Shown: positions 41,456 to 50,423, numbered from the stretch's first letter. The stretch is 64,000 nt of DNA from Syntrophales bacterium (GCA_023229765.1 JALNYO010000003.1:1-64000), one strand, 5' to 3'. The notes: generated by a model not told the origin, from the letters alone. Translations and numbers: made by a program.

Positions 41456-42424
41456 TTGCACGGGGTATTGACGATCTACCGCAAGGAGATGGAGGACCAT
41501 TTCAGCTCCACCCGGTTTCTTTTGATCACGGTTCTGATTTTCATGGTCGGGGTGATCATCGCATCCCTTTCCGGAATGGCGATGCGGGACGAACTCAAGG
41601 GGATGGCAAAACCGGACTTTATCTTCCTGCTGATGTTCACCTCAACCGGGAAGCTCTTTTCTTTTGTGCAGTTCATTGGTTTTTTCGGGCCGCTGCTCGG
41701 GATTATCCTCGGCTTTGACGCAATCAGCCGCGAGCGGACCGGTCGGACGCTCAGCAAACTGGTTGCCCAGCCGATTTATCGGGATGCGATCATCAACGGG
41801 AAATTTCTGGCCGGTGTGACAATGATTTCGATAGTAATGGTATCGCTGGCGCTGATTATCTCCGGGCTCGGCATCACGCTGGTCGGGGTAGTGCCTGGTC
41901 CGGAGGAAATCTGGCGGCTCTTCATATACCTCGCGCTGGGGATACTCTACATCTCTTTCTGGCTGGGCGCGGCGATCCTCTTTTCCGTTGTTTTTCGGAG
42001 CACTGCCACCTCGGCGCTGGCGTCCCTTGCCGTATGGATTGGATTGTCGTTCTTTATTGGTCTGGGTGGGAGCCTGCTTGCCGATGCGATTTCGCCGATA
42101 AAAGACACCGCGGACACATACCAGGCCCAGGATGCCCTTATTAGAAATGCAGAGGTTCAGCGGGCCGTCTCATTTTTCTCCCCGGCGACGCTTTATGCAG
42201 ACGCTACCGCGACGATTCTGGATCCGCTCCGCCGGACGCCGCGTTCCTTTATTATTTTGGGACCATTGGAGAGAATTTCTCTTTCCCGTTTCCAGAATCC
42301 GCTTCCGCTTGGTCAGAGCATCGTTATTGTTATGCCCTTTCTGGTTTCACTGGTGGCGATAACATTTGTCTGCTTTGGAATCTGCTACGCGGTCTTTATG
42401 AGGCAGGAGATCCGTTCAACCTGA
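41456..42424 (+). CDS. ABC-2 type permease (NosY-like)
   Basis: A 322-residue membrane protein with about six helices and the ABC-2 layout: YRKEMEDHFSSTRFLLITVL at the N-terminus, DAISRERTGRTLSKLVAQPI in the first cytoplasmic loop, and a large external loop. The start is a TTG at 41456 with GGGAGG seven bases upstream; no ATG is better placed. With the ATPase and NEW3 protein it forms a three-gene unit of the kind also seen in archaea and anaerobic bacteria. Cargo unknown. Confidence 0.87.
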   Translation: MHGVLTIYRKEMEDHFSSTRFLLITVLIFMVGVIIASLSGMAMRDELKGMAKPDFIFLLMFTSTGKLFSFVQFIGFFGPLLGIILGFDAISRERTGRTLSKLVAQPIYRDAIINGKFLAGVTMISIVMVSLALIISGLGITLVGVVPGPEEIWRLFIYLALGILYISFWLGAAILFSVVFRSTATSALASLAVWIGLSFFIGLGGSLLADAISPIKDTADTYQAQDALIRNAEVQRAVSFFSPATLYADATATILDPLRRTPRSFIILGPLERISLSRFQNPLPLGQSIVIVMPFLVSLVAITFVCFGICYAVFMRQEIRST

Positions 42425-42526
42425 TGCAGGTCAATAATTTCAGATGGAGGCGTAATTTTCAAAAACCCCTTTGCAAATAAAAACAGGCATGATAGAAGTG
42501 CAAAAACTACAACAAGGAGGATGATT

Positions 42527-42973
42527 GTGAAGAAAAAAATATTATTAATTACAGCATTGGCGCTGATTTTCGCGGTTGGCTGCCAAAAGAAGGAAGAGAA
42601 GCCGGCGCCGGCTGTTTCTCCCCAGGGCGCTCTTATGCAGCCGGCTGCTCCCAATCCGTGGACGTCGCAGGGGGCAGTGCCGAAAGCAGGGGGCGATCCG
42701 CATTCGGGCTTGAAGGCAACGGAATTTACCAAGGGCGGGGTCGCTCATAAGGGAAAGGTGTTGCAGAAGATCGACGCCGCCGGCTATTCCTATCTGGAGG
42801 TAGAGGAAAAGGGGAAAAAGCTCTGGGTAGCCGTCCTGCAGGCAGAGGTCAAAGAGGGCGATATTGTTGAAATTCCCGAATCGCCGGTGATGGTTAAGTT
42901 TACGAGCAGGACCTTGAACCGCACCTTTGATGAGATACTGTTTGCGGGTGGCATCCGGGTCGTAAAGCCCTGA
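42527..42973 (+). CDS. NrfJ-like lipoprotein
   Basis: A 148-residue protein with a lipoprotein signal (LLITALALIFAVGC, near-normal lipobox), a Pro/Ala-rich linker, then a small beta domain (GKVLQKIDAAGYSYLEVEE to SRTLNRTFDEILFAGGIRV) resembling the NrfJ family linked to cytochrome c nitrite reductase in other bacteria. No nrfA or nrfH is seen nearby, so that link is not supported here. The GTG at 42527 lies six bases after AAGGAGG; the ATG at 42521 touches that site and is a worse start. A strong terminator follows at 43042. Confidence 0.75.
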   Translation: MKKKILLITALALIFAVGCQKKEEKPAPAVSPQGALMQPAAPNPWTSQGAVPKAGGDPHSGLKATEFTKGGVAHKGKVLQKIDAAGYSYLEVEEKGKKLWVAVLQAEVKEGDIVEIPESPVMVKFTSRTLNRTFDEILFAGGIRVVKP

Positions 42974-43041
42974 TTGTCTATAATGTGGTCGCTTTCTTAG
43001 CTGTGCATGATGGCAGGTTTTCAATTGATGCCGAATGAAGG

Positions 43042-43091
43042 AAGATGGCGGCGGCGAACCCGATTATCGAAAGAGCCGCCGCCATCTTTTT
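43042..43091 (+). terminator. Strong rho-independent terminator
   Basis: A perfect 14-bp stem (AAGATGGCGGCGGC / GCCGCCGCCATCTT) with a 19-base loop, followed by a T-run. It ends the NrfJ-like transcript. Confidence 0.85.
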
Positions 43092-43155
43092 CCCCTTCCG
43101 TTCCTGGTGAGTCTTATGAGCAGGAAGGCCGAGCTTAATCTCCGATGATGCAGGC

Positions 43156-43260
43156 GGTTTGCATAGGGGAAATGTGGATGCGAACCACCTGACCCATATT
43201 ACGAAAAGGGGGACCAGCGTCGCGGGGAGGGAGGGTGAACCCCGCTTGCCAAGTCCCCCT
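43156..43260. repeat. Two adjacent hairpins in gene-free region
   Basis: Hairpin 1: GGTTTGCAT (43156-43164) / ATGCGAACC (43178-43186). Hairpin 2: AGGGGGAC (43207-43214) / GTCCCCCT (43253-43260) enclosing GCGGGG / CCCCGC (43222-43227, 43240-43245), with symmetric 7-base internal loops. They may be a small structured RNA or part of a mobile palindromic element. Confidence 0.5.
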
Positions 43261-43289
43261 GTGATGTTGCTGTTTAAAATTTGCCTTAA

Positions 43290-43466
43290 GGCCTGTCAAC
43301 AAATAACCTGAACATATTGCATCTCATCTTTGGGCCATCTTTGGCTGTGGTTCAATCACAAAATCCTCAACGTAGCGCTGCTACGTCTGCGGTTTTGTTC
43401 AATCGCCGCAACCAAATCTAACCCAAATCTGAGCGCAATCTTGTCAAGGTTATTTGTGGACAGGCC
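43290..43466. repeat. Large imperfect palindrome, MITE-like
   Basis: A ~177-bp imperfect palindrome centred on ACGTAGC-GCT-GCTACGT (43370-43386). The outer arms pair as GGCCTGTCAACAAATAACCT with the complement of AGGTTATTTGTGGACAGGCC; the inner arms pair with mismatches and small bulges (for example ATCTTTGGGCC and the complement of AACCCAAATCT). No coding frame. A perfect palindrome GCCCTTA-G-TAAGGGC follows at 43464-43478. Looks like a non-autonomous mobile palindromic element with long terminal arms. Confidence 0.75.
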
Positions 43467-43637
43467 CTTAGTAAGGGCTTTGCCGATGTTTAATTGGTTA
43501 GACCGTTACCCTGAAATTTCTTTTTCTTTTAACCACCGCTTGGTTGGGTGAATAAGCAGCGGTGTAAAAAAGTGGACAAGAAGTATCCACTTGTGGTATC
43601 CACAATTGCAATAAAGTATCCACCTGCGAGGCTTGGT

Positions 43638-45377
43638 TTGACCAGCTTTCACAAAAATAAAAGACGGTTTATTGTTGTTCCCCCCTGGCTTATCATCGGG
43701 GCCGTTGCAATTCTCGTCCCTGTTTTCATCATCATGACGATGGATGCGATAAGCCGCCAGAAAGAGCAGACTGAGCGGCTGCTTGTCGCAAAAGGCGAGG
43801 CCATCATCCGCTCTTTTGAAGCGGGTGTCCGGACAGGGATCGGCATGCACTGGGGAGAATTCCAGCTCCAGAAACTCCTGATGGAAACGGCGGAACAGGC
43901 GGATATCGATTATCTGATCGTTGCCGATGCAAGCGGAATGATCCTGGCTGACAGCGATCCTCTTCGCATTGGGACCGTCTATGAGACAAATCTGGAAATG
44001 GGGCAGATCGCCGTTGCGAAAAAGCTGTCATGGCGCCTGGTTGAAAACAGTCAGGGCGGCGATACCTTTGAGGTTTATCGAGCACTCTCCTCTACGGCGG
44101 TGTCAGGGTATGAATTCACCAATCATTTCGGCGAGCAACTGGAGCCAACTGAAAAAAATGCTCCACCCCAGGGCCTTGTCGTTTTTGCAGGCCTGGATAT
44201 GTCGCCGATCGAGGAAGCCCGCAGGCAGGATATCTTCCGGACGATATGGAGCGCGGTGCTTTTCCTGCTCATTGGCTTGGCCGGGATTGTTTCGCTCATG
44301 CTCGCTCACGGCTACCAGGAGGCGCGGAGCTCTCTTTCCCGAATCAGGGTTTTTTCCGACAGTCTGGTCGAGAACATGCCGATGGGGCTGATTGCGATTG
44401 ATGCCGGGGGAACCCTGACGGCCTGCAATCGAACGGCGGAGGAGATCCTGCGCCTGGGCCCCGGCGAGTCTGTCGGGAAGCGGGCGGTTGAAGTCATGCC
44501 AGCGGAATTAGGCGATTTTATTATGCCAAGGGACAAAACGGCGCTGCTGCTTGACCAGGAAGTGCCCTGCGCCACGAAGGAGGGCGCGACAATGACGCTG
44601 GAGGTTGTTGCCGCGCCGCTGTTTGAGCAGGAAAACATCTTCCTGGGAAGCATCTTGCTTTTCAGGGACATGACTGAGATCAAGCGGCTTGAGGCGGAGG
44701 TGGAGCGGAGCAGGCGACTTGCGTCGCTGGGTGGTCTTGCCGCCGGAGTCGCTCACGAAATCAGAAATCCCTTAAGCTCGATCAAGGGTTTCGCAACGCA
44801 CTTCCGGGAGAGATTCGTGGACGTCCCGGGCGAGCGCGAGGCGGCAGAGGTGATGATCCGCGAGGTTGACCGAATAAATCGGGTGATCACGCAACTGATT
44901 GAATTGGCCAGACCCTTGAAGATGAATATTGTTCCGGTTTCATTGCCGGTGGTGATTCGCCATGCACTTGCCTTGATTGAAAATGAGGCCGCGAAAAAGG
45001 GGGTGGCCGTTCAGACCGACATGCCAGCCGGGAAATGGGAAATATCCATCGATGCCGACCGGATGACCCAGGTTTTTCTCAACCTGTTCCTGAATGCGCT
45101 GGAGGCAATGGAAAAGGGCGGGGAGCTGCGGGTATCGCTGCTTGGACAGGAAGAAAAGGCGATCCGGATAACCATTGCCGACACTGGCAGAGGCATCCCC
45201 GCGGCTGATCTTCCCCGTGTCTTTGACCCGTATTTTACCACCCGCTCGGCGGGGACGGGCTTAGGCCTGGCAATCTGTCACAAGATAGTCGAGGCGCACC
45301 AGGGAGAGATATTTTTGGAGAGTGAGGAGGGGAAAGGCACGAAGGTTTCCCTGATTCTTCCCGTGCGGTCCTCATAG
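43638..45377 (+). CDS. Membrane sensor histidine kinase (ZraS/NtrB type)
   Basis: A two-helix membrane sensor: first helix near the N-terminus (VVPPWLIIGAVAILVPVFII), a periplasmic domain of about 150 residues, a second helix (TIWSAVLFLLIGLAGIVSLM), a PAS domain (DSLVENMPMGLIAIDAGG), HisKA with the phospho-acceptor in GVAHEIRNPLSSIKG (His codon at 44754), and HATPase with NALEAME, DTGRGIPA and GTGLGLAIC. The frame is open from a GTG at 43548, but that segment holds three GTATCCAC repeats and no good ribosome-binding site; the TTG at 43638 has GAGG six bases upstream and is preferred. It pairs with the sigma-54 regulator 167 bases downstream. Confidence 0.85.
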   Translation: MTSFHKNKRRFIVVPPWLIIGAVAILVPVFIIMTMDAISRQKEQTERLLVAKGEAIIRSFEAGVRTGIGMHWGEFQLQKLLMETAEQADIDYLIVADASGMILADSDPLRIGTVYETNLEMGQIAVAKKLSWRLVENSQGGDTFEVYRALSSTAVSGYEFTNHFGEQLEPTEKNAPPQGLVVFAGLDMSPIEEARRQDIFRTIWSAVLFLLIGLAGIVSLMLAHGYQEARSSLSRIRVFSDSLVENMPMGLIAIDAGGTLTACNRTAEEILRLGPGESVGKRAVEVMPAELGDFIMPRDKTALLLDQEVPCATKEGATMTLEVVAAPLFEQENIFLGSILLFRDMTEIKRLEAEVERSRRLASLGGLAAGVAHEIRNPLSSIKGFATHFRERFVDVPGEREAAEVMIREVDRINRVITQLIELARPLKMNIVPVSLPVVIRHALALIENEAAKKGVAVQTDMPAGKWEISIDADRMTQVFLNLFLNALEAMEKGGELRVSLLGQEEKAIRITIADTGRGIPAADLPRVFDPYFTTRSAGTGLGLAICHKIVEAHQGEIFLESEEGKGTKVSLILPVRSS

Positions 45378-45476
45378 AGAGTTGTCATGACCGCGTCTCT
45401 CCTCTGAGGGTGATTATTGCTTTCAGATGAAACATTCATGGTGGTACGCCGCCACAAAGAAGGGTTAAAAATTAGC

Positions 45477-45504
45477 TTGAAGGGACGCGCTCCGTCGCGT
45501 CCGG
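45477..45504 (+). repeat. REP-like element, family B copy 2 (right block only)
   Basis: GGGACGCGCTCCGTCGCGTCC forms a 7-bp hairpin (GGACGCG / CGCGTCC) in the spacer between kinase and regulator genes. The same sequence occurs at 47459-47485 and, with changes, at 35389-35420. Confidence 0.7.
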
Positions 45505-45544
45505 AACGGTTGTCCATGACGAAAAATGAAAGAAATTATAGAAA

Positions 45545-47080
45545 ATGACTAAAGAAAAGCGCAATGTCCTGGTAGTAGATGACGATGTTTCCCATCGGAC
45601 GATGTTGAAGACCCTGCTTGGCGACTGGGGATACGAGATTGCGGAGGCTGATGACGGCGGGAGCGCTGTTGCTATGGCGCGCAGCCGCCCGTTCGATCTG
45701 ATCCTGATGGATGTCCGGATGATTAAGATGTCGGGTCTGGAGGCTCTGGCAGGGATAAAGGATTTCAATCCCGCCTTGCCGATTATTATCATGACGGCCT
45801 ACGCCTCGGTCGAAACGGCGGTTGAGGCGCTGAAGAAGGGGGCTTACGACTACCTGACGAAGCCGCTCGATTTCGACGAGCTGCGCCTGACCATGGAGCG
45901 GGCCATGGAACACCGCAGTTTGAAGGAGGAAAACCGGATTCTCAGGGAAAAACTGGGCGACCGTTTCGACCGGAAAAATCTTGTCGGACGCTCCCTGGCA
46001 ATGAGCCGCCTGCTTGAAACCGCGTCGCAGGTGGCGCAATCGGAAGCTACCGTTCTTGTGGCCGGCGAGTCGGGAACCGGAAAGGAACTGATCGCCGAGT
46101 TGATCCATTTCAACAGCCCGCGCCGGGAAAAAACCTTTGTCAAACTGAATTGCGCCGCTATTCCTGAAAACCTGCTGGAGTCGGAACTATTCGGCCACGA
46201 GAGGGGAGCCTTCACCGGGGCCGACCGGCGCAAGGAGGGGAAGTTTCTCCAGGCAAACGGCGGCAGCCTTTTTCTGGACGAGGTCGGGGAGATGCCGCTG
46301 ACGATGCAGGTAAAACTGCTGCGGGTATTGCAGGAGCGCGAGCTTACCCGCGTCGGCGGCGAGGATGTTTTGCCGATCGATGTGCGCATGATAGCGGCGA
46401 CAAACCGGGATTTATTCAGAGAAGTAGCCTCGGGACGCTTCCGGGAGGATCTTTTCTACCGGCTGAACGTCGTCAGCCTGGTCATCCCACCGCTCCGAGA
46501 AAGGGTGGAGGATATTCCGCTGCTTGCCCAGGAATTCCTCCTGCGGTTTTCCGAGAAAAATCATAAAAATATCAGCGGCTTCACGCCAAGAGCGATGGAT
46601 CGTCTGCTGCGTCATCCCTGGCCGGGAAACGTCCGCGAACTAATGAACGCGATCGAGCGGGGCGTGGTCCTTTCCCGTGGGGATTGCCTCGATGAGGGAG
46701 ATATTTCCCTGCTCAACTTTGCCGAGAATGGACAGCGCGCGGGGAGGGGTTTTTCCCTTGGTTATGGCGATGCGGCGCCGATATCAGCTCCTTCTGCCCG
46801 CAGGCCGAGTGAAGCGGTTTTTCTTGAGGGGAATATCCCCAAACGGACATCCGGCGAACAGGGGCAAGACGGTGCTGTCGGAATTATGAATACAGGGGAA
46901 ACGGCAGAAAACAGCGCGGTCAGCTTTGCCGAAGGGACGTCGCCCCTTGAGGATGTGGAGCGGGAGATGATCCTGCGGACGTTTGCCGCCGCGGGCGGAA
47001 ACAAGAGCGAGGCAGCCCGCAGATTGCAGATTACCAGGAGAACTCTCCATAAAAAACTAAAAAAATACGGTCTGATGTAA
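45545..47080 (+). CDS. Sigma-54-dependent response regulator (ZraR/NtrC type)
   Basis: A 511-residue regulator with three domains. Receiver: residues 1-120, phospho-acceptor D56 in LILMDVRM. AAA+ core: about 145-380, Walker A GESGTGKE near 174-181, sigma-54 contact loop GAFTGA at 221-226, and R-finger area NRDLFREVASGRFREDLFYR. Fis-type helix-turn-helix at the C-terminus (KSEAARRLQITRRTLHKKLK). It should activate sigma-54 promoters when phosphorylated by the upstream kinase. The target genes are not evident. Confidence 0.93.
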   Translation: MTKEKRNVLVVDDDVSHRTMLKTLLGDWGYEIAEADDGGSAVAMARSRPFDLILMDVRMIKMSGLEALAGIKDFNPALPIIIMTAYASVETAVEALKKGAYDYLTKPLDFDELRLTMERAMEHRSLKEENRILREKLGDRFDRKNLVGRSLAMSRLLETASQVAQSEATVLVAGESGTGKELIAELIHFNSPRREKTFVKLNCAAIPENLLESELFGHERGAFTGADRRKEGKFLQANGGSLFLDEVGEMPLTMQVKLLRVLQERELTRVGGEDVLPIDVRMIAATNRDLFREVASGRFREDLFYRLNVVSLVIPPLRERVEDIPLLAQEFLLRFSEKNHKNISGFTPRAMDRLLRHPWPGNVRELMNAIERGVVLSRGDCLDEGDISLLNFAENGQRAGRGFSLGYGDAAPISAPSARRPSEAVFLEGNIPKRTSGEQGQDGAVGIMNTGETAENSAVSFAEGTSPLEDVEREMILRTFAAAGGNKSEAARRLQITRRTLHKKLKKYGLM

Positions 47081-47222
47081 TCGCTGCCAATGCCGCGGCC
47101 CAAGTCTTAAACTGTTCCTGGCAGTAATGGAAAGGTCCTTGACAAAAGCTATCATAGTCTTGTAGCCCATACAGCCATTGACTATGCCTTGGAGGAGCTT
47201 TCTTTTCGGAAGAACTTAAACT

Positions 47223-47381
47223 ATGAACTCAAAAAAAGGGAAATACACCTGCAAAGATTATCGGGAAGAGATGATTCTTCTCGGCCTCAAAAGAAGACTG
47301 AATCAAGCTGATCTCGGGGTAGATGAGCGGGTAGAACTCAGCAAAGAGATAGAGAATATCGAGAAAAAGATGGGAATGTAG
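47223..47381 (+). CDS. Small 52-residue conserved-looking protein
   Basis: An ATG at 47223 opens 52 codons: charged and helical, beginning MNSKKGKYTCKDYREEM and ending ENIEKKMGM. The heptad-like C-terminal half (VDERVELSKEIENIEKKMG) suggests a short coiled coil. Codon use is in line with real genes, and similar short proteins occur as hypotheticals in deltaproteobacteria as I recall. GGAAG about 12 bases upstream is a weak ribosome-binding site. No function can be given. Confidence 0.6.
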   Translation: MNSKKGKYTCKDYREEMILLGLKRRLNQADLGVDERVELSKEIENIEKKMGM

Positions 47382-47419
47382 GTTAATTGACCTTCATATC
47401 CGAATCGCTCATACGATAT

Positions 47420-47488
47420 AAACCCCCATGCCTTGGGAGGCACAACGAACGATGAAATTGGAGGGACGCGCTCCGTCGCGTCCGGGGC
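47420..47488 (+). repeat. REP-like element, family B copy 3 (complete)
   Basis: Left block 47420-47457 and right block 47458-47488 are directly joined here, which suggests this is the uninterrupted form; copy 1 at 35318 has about 30 extra bases between them. The right block contains the GGACGCG / CGCGTCC hairpin. It ends 37 bases before the next gene. Confidence 0.75.
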
Positions 47489-47524
47489 TGTTGCTCAAGG
47501 CATTGGCTGATTGAGGGAGGGAAT

Positions 47525-48988
47525 ATGCGGACGGCTCCTCGCTTAAGCGTTCTTGCCGTTTTCCTTTTGGCAGTCATGGTTTGCGCCGGCTGCGCGTCGC
47601 TGGCCGAGCAGGGCCTGCTGCCTGATGTCAAGGCGCGCCGGCTGCCGGAAGTCCATCTGAGTCCGGAGATCGTTCTTTGGGAAGATGTAAAGATAGCGGA
47701 CGGCTTCCCCTTCAAAAGTCTCATCAGCGCCGACGGTAGAGCCCATCTCTTTTTATCAGATAAAAAAAAACAGATACACCACCTTGAAGTTTCCGAAAGC
47801 AATGTCTTTTTACACGAAATTATCGGCAAGTTGGAAGACGCTTCCCCCAAGGCGCTTGATGCAGTTGAGCTTTCGGCCGGCGGTCTGCGCGTGCTTGCCG
47901 GCGACAGACAATTTATCCGCTCCGCCCCAGAGCAGAAATGGCAGGAGCTCAAGGGGAATCTTTGCGCCCGGTTCATTACGGCGGGCGATAATCTGCTTTG
48001 CGCCTTCATCGCCAATGGCAAGGAAATCGGCTCTCCCACGCGCAGGGACTGGACGGTGGGCTGGTTCATTTTATTGCCCGTAGTCTTCTGGTCGGATGTC
48101 ATGGCCGACAAGCTTGTCCTTGCCCAGGAATCCCCCGAGGGATGGGCCATTCGCGCGGTCTTCGATCCGGAGACAAAGCTCAGCGCTCTTTCGGACTTCA
48201 CGGTTGGGGCGGATCGCAACGGTTCCTTACATTTTCTGTATCGCGCCTCCGGCAAGAGCAGGGCCTTTATCGTTGCCTTTGGATACATGAGCGGCGGCTA
48301 CAGGGTTGTGGATACCTCCCCAAAGGAGATACGCTATGCCCGGGTGCAATACGACAGGTTTCTTTCAGGAAACAAAAATCTCGACCAGCAAGGGGCAGGA
48401 AAAGACAATACTCCAATCCTGTGGGAAGCCATTCCGGGAATGCCGTTGGTCCCCTTGCCGTATGTTGCCGATAAAAACCAGCGACCAACATCATTAAATC
48501 TGATCGGTTCCATAGAAAGGCAGTTCGCCATTAACAGCGCACTCGGTGATCTTGATGGCCTGATTTGGGTATATAATCTGGGGCTGGACGACGGAATGCA
48601 TAAAATGGGAACTGCGGATATGCCGTGGATAAACGTGAAAATCAATGATGGCCAATGGGCGCCGCTTTTCGAGATTGTAACCGCGAGCGATCTGCCGGAT
48701 TCCGGGTGGCGCTGGCTCAATGACCGCGGCGCCCTGCTCAACAATGATGCGAAGGGCGCCAATCATCTTCTGTTGACTAAATCGCAGCTGGGTTTCTGGA
48801 GTTCCACACACGAAATGTGCTATTTTATTAATACAGGCGACGATTGGTCGGCCCCGCTGGTTTTGGGAAGCAGTGGGAGGATTGACAGCCAGCGCTCTCT
48901 TGCCGTGGATGCAGCCGGCAGAGTCTTTGCTGCCTGGCAAAGCAGGAGCAATAGAGTCGTCGGCCGCTGGATTTTGCCGAAGAAATAA
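47525..48988 (+). CDS. Lipoprotein of unknown function
   Basis: A 487-residue exported lipoprotein: signal LSVLAVFLLAVMVCAGC with lipid-attachment Cys at residue 23. The body contains spaced blocks such as LISADGRAHLFLSDKKKQIH, GADRNGSLHFLYRASG, and SLAVDAAGRVFAAWQSRSN, each with a D-x-G turn followed by a strand, as in beta-propeller blades. A propeller fold is therefore possible but unproven. GAGGGAGGG precedes the ATG. It is followed by mltA after about 200 bases; a cell-envelope role is plausible. Confidence 0.75.
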   Translation: MRTAPRLSVLAVFLLAVMVCAGCASLAEQGLLPDVKARRLPEVHLSPEIVLWEDVKIADGFPFKSLISADGRAHLFLSDKKKQIHHLEVSESNVFLHEIIGKLEDASPKALDAVELSAGGLRVLAGDRQFIRSAPEQKWQELKGNLCARFITAGDNLLCAFIANGKEIGSPTRRDWTVGWFILLPVVFWSDVMADKLVLAQESPEGWAIRAVFDPETKLSALSDFTVGADRNGSLHFLYRASGKSRAFIVAFGYMSGGYRVVDTSPKEIRYARVQYDRFLSGNKNLDQQGAGKDNTPILWEAIPGMPLVPLPYVADKNQRPTSLNLIGSIERQFAINSALGDLDGLIWVYNLGLDDGMHKMGTADMPWINVKINDGQWAPLFEIVTASDLPDSGWRWLNDRGALLNNDAKGANHLLLTKSQLGFWSSTHEMCYFINTGDDWSAPLVLGSSGRIDSQRSLAVDAAGRVFAAWQSRSNRVVGRWILPKK

Positions 48989-49193
48989 AGATTGGCGGGA
49001 GGCATTTTAGATCGCCGCTGGCACTGAGGGGCAAGTCATGATAGTGACGCACAGCGGCAAAAAAGTTCCTCAATCCATAGCCGGCATAAGATATAGCCTC
49101 TCAGGAGGTTTATTCTCCTCAAATCCTTCCCGCCGCTATCCGTTGATAATTAGCGGCATTGCCGCAAAATTTTCTTTGACAGAGGAGAGTCGC

Positions 49194-50423
49194 TTGTCTT
49201 ATAAACTCGCCATGAAAACCAAAATTATTTCTTTACTGTTATTGGTCATTGCTTTTCTGGTTCTTGCCGGCTGCCAGAAACGTACCCCTGCAGTGCTGAC
49301 GGTGCAGCCAACCCCCCAAAAGGATTACTATCGTCTCTTGCCGCCCGGCGAGCTGGCGCTGCGAAAGATTACCGATCCCAGCCAGATTCCCGACTACACG
49401 CGGGCCTGCTCTGATACTGACCGCCTGCAGGAAGCAATCGCCAACAGTCTGAATTATCTAGCAAAACCATCCAGCAAAGGATTCTACCCTTATGGCGACA
49501 TCACCTACGACCAGGCTCTCAGGAGCCTGCAGGAGCTGAAAAAGCTGGTTGCGGCGAGATTGTCTCCTCAGCAGATGAACGCGGTTTTGCGGGAGCGATT
49601 CGACACGTATATTTCGGTCGGCTGCGATGACCAGGGAACCGTACTGTTTACGGGGTATTATACGCCTATTTTTGACGGTTCGTCTGTGCGCACCGACCGT
49701 TTCCAGCATCCTTTATATAAGCCGCCGGCCGATCTGGTAAAAGGGGCTGACGGGACAATTCTGGGCCAAAGGACTCCGGATGGCCAGTTCCGGAAATATC
49801 CAAGCAGGGAAGAGATACAAAAGTCCAATATCCTTGCCGGCAATGAGCTGGTCTGGCTGAGCGACCCGTTTGAGGCTTATATAGTGCATGTGCAGGGTTC
49901 AGCCAAAATTCGCCTCCCGGACGGCCAGACCGAGACGGTCGCCTATGCCGCTCATAACGGCTGGGAATACCAGGGGATCGTGCAGAAAATGATGGCCGAT
50001 GGCAAGTTTGCCAATAAAAATATCAACCTCAAGGCGATGATTGATTATTTTAAGGTCCATCCTGAGGAAGTCGATAAGTATGTAAATAAAAACCCCCGCT
50101 TTGTCTTCTTCCGGTCTCAGGAAAGCGAGCCCCGGGGTTCGCTCAATGAGCCGGTAATCCCCTTCCGCACGATTGCGACGGATAAGTCTATTTACCCACG
50201 GGCGATGTTTGCCTTTGCCGCGGTTGAGCTGGACAGTCCCGTCGGGTTTGTTCTGGATCAGGATACAGGCGGGGCGATCCGGGCCGCGGGCCGCTGCGAT
50301 GTCTATATGGGAGTCGGCGACAAGGCCGGTGAACTTGCCGGCGGGACATACCGCGAGGGGAGTCTTTATTATCTGTTCATCAAGCCGGGCGGTGAGCTGA
50401 TTGTTGAGAACATTGGCAAGTAG
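49194..50423 (+). CDS. mltA: Lytic murein transglycosylase A
   Basis: A 409-residue outer-membrane lipoprotein that cleaves peptidoglycan glycan strands to 1,6-anhydro products. Lipobox LVLAGC; MltA domain with VLFTGYYTPIFDGS; C-terminal 3D domain with DQDTGGAIRAAGRCDVYMG, containing the catalytic aspartate. The TTG at 49194 has AGAGGAG six bases upstream and gives a normal lipoprotein signal; the ATG six codons later (49212) lacks a site, and an open frame from 49038 adds a non-signal-like leader. Confidence 0.9.
   Translation: MSYKLAMKTKIISLLLLVIAFLVLAGCQKRTPAVLTVQPTPQKDYYRLLPPGELALRKITDPSQIPDYTRACSDTDRLQEAIANSLNYLAKPSSKGFYPYGDITYDQALRSLQELKKLVAARLSPQQMNAVLRERFDTYISVGCDDQGTVLFTGYYTPIFDGSSVRTDRFQHPLYKPPADLVKGADGTILGQRTPDGQFRKYPSREEIQKSNILAGNELVWLSDPFEAYIVHVQGSAKIRLPDGQTETVAYAAHNGWEYQGIVQKMMADGKFANKNINLKAMIDYFKVHPEEVDKYVNKNPRFVFFRSQESEPRGSLNEPVIPFRTIATDKSIYPRAMFAFAAVELDSPVGFVLDQDTGGAIRAAGRCDVYMGVGDKAGELAGGTYREGSLYYLFIKPGGELIVENIGK

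Noticed and set aside
43583..43623. DnaA boxes / replication origin
   Set aside because: GTATCCACA is one base from the DnaA box but the copies are few, there is no AT-rich unwinding region and no dnaA or gyrase gene nearby.
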